A model generated the notes under the pieces. The model was given only the letters and a program-made list of their open reading frames with translations, was not told the origin of the DNA and made no database searches. Of a stretch of DNA of 64,000 nt, positions 1 through 10,200 are shown one piece after another. Where the stretch lies: assembly GCF_001659605.2 (NCBI RefSeq), contig NC_035164.2, forward strand, positions 4,171,870-4,235,869. Reading direction: 5' to 3'. The translations under genes and the position numbers were made by a program. The DNA comes from Manihot esculenta (Eukaryota; Streptophyta; Magnoliopsida; Malpighiales; Euphorbiaceae). Within the stretch, counting starts at the first letter, position 1; each line of letters opens with the position of its first letter.

Positions 1-1
1 A

Positions 2-178
2 AATCAGTTAAAATCAAGCCTAGCCAAAACAATTGAAGCTATGGAAACAATGTCGGAGCTTGCGAAGAAGGCCACACCACTCGATTGTAACAGATCTGGC
101 CTTAGGCTTATTAAACAACAAGGGAAGGACCATCATGCAAGACTTCTCTCCATTGCTACTCGTCCATATGAAGCCTAA
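2..178 (+). CDS. 3'-terminal exon of an unrecognised plant gene (partial)
   Basis: The window opens inside an open frame (codons in phase from base 2) that runs 58 residues to TAA at 176-178. The encoded tail is hydrophilic, with an N-terminal part rich in Lys, Ala and Glu that could be helical (around SELAKKATPLD) and a basic stretch near the end (KQQGKDHHARLL). It ends in RPYEA. Codon composition is far more coding-like than the AT-rich DNA that follows, and a plausible 3'UTR follows. The upstream part lies outside the window, so I cannot assign a family. It is convergent with the Sec14-like gene on the opposite strand. A different, overlapping 85-codon frame (33-290) starts within this exon and I regard it as a shadow. 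Confidence 0.5.
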   Translation, partial: NQLKSSLAKTIEAMETMSELAKKATPLDCNRSGLRLIKQQGKDHHARLLSIATRPYEA

Positions 179-1054
179 GAATCAAGAAGCAAGTGTCCCG
201 GCTGAACATTTTCGGGCCATGATAAAGTTTTCAGACACAAAGCTCCTTGACTTCTTGGTCTTTGGGAGTCTGCCAACGAAGGATAATTGATCGGTTATGG
301 TGACACCTATATAAAACATTGTATATAGTCCATCGCTAAGTTGAATGTTCCTTGTAGTTTAATTATTTTCCACTCCCCAAGTTTGTCTCTATTTATGCAA
401 TATTATACTTTAACAATCTTATATACTTGTACCACTTTTGCTTCATTAAATATATTTGGCAAAATACTTGTTCTGCTCATAGTCATATAAGCTTTTAATT
501 TTTAAAATAAATAAAATAAATTTTTGAAAAATGTTTTTAAATTTTATAAATAAATCAAATAAAACTTTTTAATTTTCAAAATAAATTAAATGAGTGCTTA
601 TTTCTAATTTATATATATATTTTAAACTTTAATTAAAAGACATATTTAATTAATTTTAATACTTAAAAGGCTATTTGAACTCTGTATTTTCTCTTAAAAC
701 AAAAAGCTATGTATTTCCTCTTAAAACAAAAAACTCTGTATTTGAAGTCTCATGTGACAGATGACCATAGCTTTAAGTGTCAAAGAAGGGTTGGTGTTCC
801 TTTTTTTTTTTTTTACTTTTTTTTTTCCTTTTTGGTGTACAGACTTGCAATTGTTTTATATAGCTTTAGAGACCTGAAATTCAAAGATACGAAGATCCCT
901 TAGTAGGAAATTTCAACAAAACCCCTTCAAATCAGTTTTTGAAATTAGACATTCAAACGTAAACATTGCAGAAAATTAAGGCAGAGGAGGATTAAAGGCC
1001 AATTCCTTTATTTAAAGATTATACTGACCAATTGCTTTATTTAAGGATAATACA
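179..1054. other. Intergenic AT-rich spacer between two convergent genes
   Basis: It holds the probable 3'UTR of the left gene (to about 420) and then low-complexity A/T DNA. Poly-T runs lie at about 800-830. A poly-A run at about 1062-1080 lies next to the 3' end of the minus-strand Sec14-like transcript. I see no further gene. Confidence 0.5.
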
Positions 1055-1224
1055 TGATGGAAAGAAAAAAAAAAAAAAAAAACTCAGTCACATGGCCTCA
1101 TCAACGAGATAAAACATTCAACTATATAAAGCTGATCTTCTATTCATAAACGCTAAAACTCGGCAGATACTCTGGTGCATACGCAATAGCTACATCCAAA
1201 AGAATACTAAAACTGCAGAGGACA

Positions 1225-4200
1225 CTAGACGGTTTCAGGATCGTGTAATATGCCAACCAAAGCTATAAAAACCCATACCATGAGGACGCCTATTACAGCA
1301 GTTCTCCACATGTGATCCCAGCTCTCATTTATGGGAACATCAGCCCCAAAATTCAGATGTGGTGAGGCCAGATCCTCACCATCACCAATATATTCAGTTG
1401 AATCTATCATGCGAATCTCGTTTATGGCCTGCGACTGTCGCATAGCATGAATTCTAATGGTTGAACATATGTCACATGAGCAGTTGCCTCCTAGATATGA
1501 TGGGAGTTTATGAATATAATCGCAAATAACCTTGTGGTATTTGTTTCCTTCAATTCTCAACTTCTTTCGAGTGGTGGGTTTTAGAACCTGTTCAGCGCCA
1601 CAGAACAGATATAATATAGGCAGAGAAATCAGAGCTTTTTTACAGGACAAGACACCAGCTCAACAACATGCCCCTCCCTCCCCAATAATAATAATAGTAA
1701 TGAAGGAACCTTTTTTTCTCAACAAATTAAAAAAAAGGAGCATATGCTTACCTGAATGAAAGTTTGGGCAATGACTCGAACCACTGGAGGAAGCCGTATA
1801 ACAAGCAAATGGCCAAGACGATTGGGGAAGTTATCTTGCAGAAGTGAAGAGCAGGATCTCACTATCTGCATAGGAAGTCTCAGTGGTGATATTCCATCAC
1901 AATCCACAAGAACTGTAATCTGAGGATTATCCTTGTCAACCAAATGAAGGACTCCATGCTCTACCTGAGAGACTGGAACATTGATGATTACTTGCTGTTA
2001 TTATATCACAAAGTGCTAGAAACAAATAAATTAATAAAACCACCTCTACCACACTCGGTTCAAGTTGATCTTTCTAGCACTAAACTGAGTTACTTCTTTT
2101 GTTATGGCAGGAAGACTAGATGCTTGCTAAAACCAGTTATTTTCTTGATCTTGGGCTTTGCTTAGCAGGACAATTACGCTTGTAATAAAGTAAAGCAGTA
2201 ACCATCCATTGTTAGGTTCACAACCTAAATTTTTGAAACATAGGATTAACCTAAAATCCTGGTTCCAGAAGCTGGTTGTTTTCTTATGTCCTCCCAACAG
2301 GTAAGTATCTTCATGGAGCACCCAAGACTAGGAAGAAAATTACTAGAATGAGACATTCTCCGGGCATTAAATACAAGGAAATATGTTAACAGGCCCTTGC
2401 TAATATACAAGAGATTTACATATGAAGAAAGAAAAATATTGAAATGAAAGACCAGGTCAAAGCTACTAAATATGATAGTTGAGAAATTCTTATTTTTCTT
2501 ATAACATGATTGAGTTGCTACCAAAGTTGTGGATTAAGTTCTGCAGTGTTCTCCATTTAGTTAATTGTTTTTTCCACGTTCCCCACTTAAGTAGTGGTCT
2601 TTCCTTAATTTTTTAATTGTAGGAGGGTGTTCCTCAATGTTGAGTTCATGATTTTCAGGTTTCTAACATGATTTTCAGGTTCCTTATTTGTAGAAAGAGG
2701 TTATATATTCTCTTTAGTATTTAAGTTCAACAAATCAATAAATAAAAGAGACATGTTGAAAATTGCAAAAAGTTATTGAGTACTAAAACCCAAGAGATTT
2801 TCAAGTTCTCCCTCAATGAGCTTGTATAACCTTCATCATAAGTAAAAATAGAAACAACCACTTTCTTCTTCATCCATTCATCCATTAATTTCTCAACCTT
2901 GTCCTATAACTCAGATCCTATTTCTAGGGACCATAACATTTGGTATCATAAACTAGAAACTAGAGTTATGGGGGATTCAATCCAACAACACCTCAATAGA
3001 ATTTTAGCCTTGTTTCTTGAAAAAATGGCTGCCAATAAATCCCGACAGGAGGAACTCAACACAATGCCAAAAAGTCTACATCCATCTCAAATGGATGTAC
3101 CTAAAGTCGAGCTTCAAAATTAAAATCAAAAGGGTAGCCGATTCAACTTGAGCAAGATCTGATTCTTCCAATAGCGCTCCTATGGTCCCTAAATTCATTA
3201 AATTGGATTTTCCACGATTCAATGAGCAAAAAGATCCTCTGGATTGGTTAACTCGTTGTGAGAATTTTTTTTGTGTCATCAATAAACAGAGAATGATGAG
3301 AAGGTAAGTTTGGCTTCATTTTACTTGGAAAGCATTGCACAACTTTAGTTCATTCAATTACTAAATGATTATCCAGATCAGTCTTAAAAAACTCCCACTC
3401 AATTGAAACAACAATTCCCTGCTCTCGTGCTTGAGGACAAGCACGTCTACATTGGGGAAAGTAATGTTAGCAGACCCTTGCTAATATGCAAGAGATTCAC
3501 ACATGGAGAAAAAAAAAATTGAATGGTGGTTGAGAAATTCTTATTTTTCTTGCAACATATTGAGTTGCTGCCAAGGTTGTGGATTAAATTCTGCCATGTT
3601 CTTCACTTGGTTGTTTTTTTCCATATTCTCCACTTAAGTAGTAGTCCTTCCTAATTCCCTAATTGTAAGAGAGTGTTCCTTCATGTTGAGTTCATGATTT
3701 TCAGCTTCCTTATTTGTTGGAAGAGATCATATCTTTCCTTTAGTATTTAAGTTCAACAAATCAATAAAGAAAATATGTTAAAAATTGCCAAAAGTTATTG
3801 AGTACTAGAACTTCAGGGATTTTCAAGTCATCTCTTGATGAGCTTGTACAACCTTTATCTTAGGTCGAAAAAAGAAAAGTTGATTCCACCCTCATCCATT
3901 AACTCCATGTTTTCCACTCAATCGTCCCATAATCAGATCCTATCCTAGGGGCCATAACAAAATGCCAACACATTTGCCTTCCATTAAAATTTTCATACAG
4001 AAAACTCCTTGCTTAGTTATTTCAATTGAAGAGAGCCTTGTCCCAAGGATAATATGGCAAGCAACATTTAATCAAGAAACAAAAGGAACTTACTAACTGC
4101 TTGCGCGAAGCGAGGTCTCTCATAAAATGGTAAGTTGAGGCAAGCCAGTCCAAGGCGTACAATGAGACAAGGCCTGCGCTCCACATCAAATCCATGCCAG

Positions 4201-7200
4201 AAAACCATATTTGACCACATCTCCAGCTCTTGTTCTGAAAGAATTCTGTAAGTCTCCCTCCAACGTATTGTCTTCTTAATTGATGATAAGAAGCATGAAA
4301 AATCACCATTTGCAGCAGCAAAAAATCTATGGAGCTCATCCTCATTAATTCTGCACAAACATCTATGTCATGGTCTGCTGCAACATGAAAAGTCAAGAGT
4401 TCAAGAGTATATGTGTGAAGTTTAATAATATAAAAATGGATCCAAAACCAGTGCCAGAAGAGGTTATGCCTTTGAGAAAAATAACAAAAGGTAGATGATT
4501 GGTGATGAAAATGAGATTATTAGCGTACATAAGAGTGAAAATGATATTACAAGTTTCCTCGATCGTTAGGGTTTCTATCAAGTTTATCTTATGCGCCAAA
4601 TTGTGAAGTACAACAGGAAGCAGATTGGATCAACTTCATTAGAACAATCAACTTCAATCATAATATTCACAAGTGGATGGCTTTGGACCTTGAATAAGCA
4701 TGAAAACTGATTAAACATTGAAATTTCTTTAGGTTTGAACCCAGTTGCTTTGAGTAGGTTCAATAATGGATGCAGAATTATGTCATTGATTAGCCAAAGC
4801 ATTTAACAAGATCAAACAAATTTTGAAAGCTATATCACTCTATTTTTCTGCTCCTATTTGTCCAACGTTCTTGAAACAAGAGAATAACAAAACCACCTTT
4901 CTGGTAACGTCATGCCTTGGTTTTCTAGCTCTTCTAGGAGTTGCATCAACCAATTTTCAGTTTCAATACTTTCAGGATTATCATCAGCAGTCCTGCAGAT
5001 CAGATGAAAAAGAAGAATTATGTAACAAGCAGACAGAACCCACAACAAACAATAGCTGAAGAAAATTCTCATAAAAGAAATGCAATTTGAAAGAACTTTA
5101 AGAAAAAAATATGTACTTGCAAAACCTTCATGCTAAAAATTTGTAGGTCAATAGATCCCCAAAACAAGTGATCTTCAATCACAAATCACAACAAAACAAT
5201 TAATAAAATCTCTTGTCAATATACCTTGCAAACAAGATTCACACTCGGTTCAAGTTCATCTTTCCCAGCACTAAAATGAAATTTATTTTTTAGCACAGAA
5301 GGTACACTAGATAGTAGATATTTGAACCAGTTATCATTCTCGACCTTGAGATTTGCTTAGCAAAAAATATACTTCGAATAAAGTAAAAATAGGTGATCAT
5401 CCCTGGCTAATGTCACAACCTAGATTCTTAAACGTTGGACAAACCTAAAAATGCTGGTTTGAGAAGTTGGTTTTAAGTAGGGGTGTAATCGAGCCGAGCC
5501 GAGCCGACTTTTGTAAAGCTCAAGCTCGTTTATTAAAAAAGTTTGGAAGCTCGAGCTCGACTCGAGCTCTAATATTTGATTCGAGCTCGGCTCGAGAATT
5601 AAATATTATAATCGAGCTCGATTCGAGCTCGACTCGTGAAAGGCTCGTTCGATTTAATAACGAGCCTAATTCGAGCTCGAGCTCGAAAAGCTAGATTAAG
5701 AAGCTCGTTAATAAAACTCGAGCTCGAATTCGGAAAGCTCGATTAAGAAACTCGTTAAAAAAGCTCGAGACCGAACTTAAAATTAAAAAGTTTGGTTTGA
5801 GCTCAAGTTCAGGCTCGAACTCGAATTAATAATTACACTTTAATCAGTTTTTAATCATCATTAATTTAAATAATATTAAAAAAAGAGAGTGTACATAAAA
5901 AAAATTACGTAACACAATTTATAACTAAAATAACACAAATAAATATAAATTCAACAACATAATAAAATTAGATTACACACAAAATTTAATATCAAACGAA
6001 TAAAGTTGATTCCAACTTCCAACAGTTGAAACAAGCTAATATAATTTAATTATCTTCATAATCATCTTCATGCTTGTTCAATTAGTTAACTTGAATTTCA
6101 ACTTCAACATCCATATAACCTTAATTAATTATTATTAATATACTTTGATAATTATTATCATCTTTTATATTGTATGCTTAATTATATACAAAATTTTTTT
6201 TATAATTATACTTTAATTTTAAAATGTATATAATTTTTACAACTCAATTTATCATGTAGTACTATAATTTTAAAGAATACTTATTATAATAATTAATATT
6301 AATTATTTGTGATTATACATTAATTTTATGGAATCTTATTATAATAATTATATACAAAAGATTTTTATAATTTAATTTTAAAGAATATTAATTATAATAA
6401 TTAATCTTAATTATTTGTAATTTTTAATACTATAATTTTCAAATATTTATAATAGTTTAAATTTTATAACTTTATAGTTATTTTTATTTTTTTAATAATA
6501 TATGAACTTATTCATAAATTTATTTAACGAATTGGTTTACCAATTTATTTAAACAATATTACTCACGAGCCTATTTAACGAGCCTGCTCGCGAGCCTTCT
6601 CAACGAGCCTGCTCGCGAGCCTTCTCAACGAGCCTGCTCGCGAGCCTTCTCAACGAGCCTGCTCGCGAGCCTTCTCAACGAGCCTGCTCGCGAGCCTTCT
6701 CAACGAGCCTGCTCGCGAGCCTTCTCAACGAGCCTGCTCGCGAGCCTTCTCAACGAGCCTGCTCGCGAGCCTTCTCAACGAGCCTGCTCGCGAGCCTTCT
6801 CAACGAGCCTGCTCGCGAGCCTTCTCAACGAGCCAGCTCGCGAGCCTAAAAACGAGCCAGCTCGCGAGCCTAAAAACGAGCCAGCTTGCGAGCCTTAACG
6901 AGCGGAATACTATGGAGCTCAAGCTCAGCTCGTTTAAGTGACGAGCCTCAAAATTAAGTTCGAGCTTGGCTCGTTTAAAAAACGAGCCGAACTCGGTCGA
7001 GCTTTTATCGAGTCGAGTCTCGAGTAGCTCACGAATAGCTTGGCTCATTTACAGCCCTAGTTTTAAGTCCTACCAACAAGTGAATATCTTCATGAATGTT
7101 CCCAAGAATATGGGAAGAAATTGACTATAAGAGACATTCTCAAGTCATTAAATATGTAGAAATGTCAGCATTTTGCCTCCCACTAAAATTTACATAGCAA

Positions 7201-10200
7201 AAGAAAAAAACTCACTCAGTTTTTTCAATTGAAGAGCATTACCCTTCAAATGGGTATATCCCAAGGGTAATATCGCATGTCATTAAGGAATTATAATCTC
7301 ATATAAAGTCAACAAAGCAGGTTTGGGGCCCATCCAGTTACCAAGTATGTCAAACACATGCATCAATTGACCCAAATAAACTCTAATATAAACTTGGTTA
7401 GGCGTTCCTGCCTTCCATCTATATATCTAATCATATTATCAATAATCCAATCAAACTAACATTTAAAAGGATATGAATTGCATATACGGTCTAAAAAATC
7501 AACAGAATTTACTTTCAATTACAATGCTAACATCCAATCATTAGCCATTAAGTTGTCATATACCTGTTCTGTTTCTCAGGTTAGCATATGTATATGAATG
7601 CAGGATTCGCAAACAAAATTGAAGAGAAATTGTCCTTAACTAGCAATTTCTCTTTTCATGGATTGTATTACACATGAGAAACATTAAAAAGAAAAAAAGA
7701 AAAGCGATAAATTCAAATGATATTGATCACACTATCAATTCATTTGAGCACGGCCATGCATTTCTCAGTCTCACTTATCGAGGGGCCCAGAAGATATCTC
7801 TCTCAAAGAGAGGGACAAATCCTATCTTGATTGTTCATTATCCTCTACATAATTTCTATCATGCTCAATCATAACCTTTATGATTGTCCGATTAAAGACA
7901 ACGTTTGGTTATGTCAAAACATAATAGTCCTTATGTTGGAAACTATGACAATCTCAAGTCAAAGGATTAAGACATAACTACTTTGAGATTCACTTATGAC
8001 AATGACCCATACAGTGATCTCAATGCGGGTCCATCCAATAGTCAGGTTAGGGAACTCGCCTCCGTGCCCGTTGTTAGAGAATTTCCAGATATCTTCCCAG
8101 ACGAGCTTCCAGGACTACCACTTGCTAGGGAGATAGAGTTTGAAATAGAATTGATGCCTGGAACCAGACCAATCTCTATTCCTCCCTACAGAATGGCACC
8201 AGCAGAGTTGAAGGAGCTTAAGGAGCAGTTGCAAGAGCTGGTAGACAAGGGTTTCATCCGACCGAGTACCTCACCCTGGGGTGCTCCAGTGCTGTTTGTG
8301 AGAAAGAAGGATGGATCCCTTAGACTTTGTATCGACTACAGACAGTTGAACAAAGTCACTACCAAGAACAAGTATCCGTTGCCTAGGATCGATGATCTAT
8401 TCGACCAACTAGCAGGAGCAGGTTGTTTCTCCAAGATAGATCTGAGATCCGGGTACCATCAGCTGAGGATAAGAGAAGAAGATGTGCCGAAGACGGCATT
8501 CAGGACTAGATATGGGCACTATGAGTTCCTAGTAATGCCGTTCGGGCTAACCAATGCCCCTGCAGTATTCATGGATCTCATGAACAGAGTTTTCAGTCAG
8601 TACCTGGATCACTTTGTTATTGTCTTCTTTGATGATATCTTGATGTATTCCAGAAATGCAGAGGAGCATGCCCATCATCTGAGGACAGTTTTGCAGACCC
8701 TGAGGGAACATGGCTTGTATGCCAAGTTCTCCAAGTGTGAATTCTGGTTGAGGAGCATCTCATTCTTGGGGCATGTGGTGTCAGAACAGGGAATAGAAGT
8801 GGACCCCAAAAAGGTAGAAGCTGTAGCTAACTAGCCTAGACCCACCATAGTAACAGAGATCAAGAGCTTCTTGGGTTTGGCAGGTTACTACAGGAGGTTT
8901 GTACAAGACTTCTCTAAAATTGCCGCTCCTATGACCAGATTGACCAAGAAGAACCAAAGGTTTGTGTGGTCTGAACAATGTGAGGAAAGTTTTGAGGAGC
9001 TGAAGAAAAGGTTGACGTCAGCACCGGTGTTAGCTCTGCCCACTAGTAATGAAGACTTCACAGTGTTCTGTGACGCATCCCGTGTGGGACTGGGTTGTGT
9101 GTTGATGCAGAATGAAAGGGTGATTGCTTATGCTTCTAGACAATTGAAGAAGTATAAGTTGAATTACCCTACACATGACCTAGAGATGGCAGCTGTAATC
9201 TTTGCACTCAAGATGTGGAGGCATTACCTTTATGGGGTTAAATGTGAGATCTTCACAGATCATAAAAGCCTGCAATACATCCTGAGTCAGAGAGAGTTAA
9301 ACTTGAGACAGAGGAGATGGGTAGAACTGCTTAGTGATTATGATTGCAAGATTCAGTACCATCCGAGTAAGGCGAATTTTATGGCAGATGCCCTAAGCCG
9401 GAAGTCACTTGGCAGTCTATCTCATATTACAGCAGAGAGGAGACCGGTAGTGAGAGAGTTCTACAAGCTCATTGATGAAGGTCTACAGTTAGAGTTGTCT
9501 GATACAGGTGCTTTGATAGCCCAAATGAGAGTGACACCCGTGTTTCTGGAGCAGGTGGCTCAGAAACAGCACGAGGATTGTTCAGTCGGGCAAGAATGAT
9601 GAGTTCAGATTTGACAGCAAAGGGATCCTCCGCTGTGGGAATAGATTGTGTGTACTAGATGACGTGAGTCTGAAGGGAGACATTATGAGGGAAGCTCATA
9701 ATGCCAGATACAGTGTTCACCCTGGAGCCACCAAAATGTACCAGGATCTAAAAAGAGTCTATTGGTGGCCAGCTATAAAAAGAGAAGTGGCACAGTTTGT
9801 GTCCGCCTGCGAAGTATGTCAGAGGGTGAAGCTGGAACATCAGAAGCCGGCTGGAATGCTTAATCCACTGCCGATTCCAGAGTGGAAATGGGAGAATATA
9901 GCTATGGATTTCGTGGTGGGGTTACAGGCAACGTCCAACAGACTAGACTCCATATGGGTGATTGTGGACAAACTGACAAAATCTGCTCACTTCATCCCTG
10001 TCAGGAGTGGCTATTCTGTGGACAAATTGGCGCAGGTCTATATAGAAGAGGTTGTCAGGTTGCATGGGGCTCCTGTTTCTATAGTGTCTGATAGAGGACC
10101 CCAGTTCACCTCCAGGTTTTGGCGGAGTCTGCAGAATGCTATGGGCACCAGGCTAGACTTCAGCACTGCTTTCCATCCTGAGACCGATGGACAGTCAGAG

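Larger units (their letters stand above)
2384..3959 (+). mobile_element. Internally deleted Ty3/gypsy-type LTR retrotransposon
   Basis: Two direct repeats, 2384-2938 and 3465-3959, both start TGTTA-CAG and end CCATAACA (TG...CA termini). The left LTR is followed by TGGTATCATA, resembling a primer-binding site for initiator tRNA-Met. A purine run (TTGGGGAAAG) precedes the right LTR. The 526-bp interior keeps only a gag-like remnant: codons near 3190-3290 read as [17 protein letters not shown], a common plant gypsy gag motif, and nothing of pol remains. Flanks are AAATA (2379-2383) and AAATG (3960-3964), a TSD with one mismatch. It sits in intron 4 of the Sec14-like gene, in the antisense orientation. 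Confidence 0.75.

Noticed and set aside
1225..5072. Possibility that the Sec14-like exons near the left are a separate, 5'-truncated pseudogene
   Set aside because: Split codons at every junction, including the 6.2-kb intron, restore one frame with no stop, so a single gene reaching to 11824 is the simpler reading.
6579..6900. Regular 25-bp repeats that look CRISPR-like
   Set aside because: Units are contiguous with no unique spacers, lie inside a hAT transposon, and the DNA is plant nuclear.
6800..7048. Minus-strand 82-codon frame with repeated RLASWLVF
   Set aside because: It is the translation of the tandem array and subterminal CGAGCC repeats of the hAT element.
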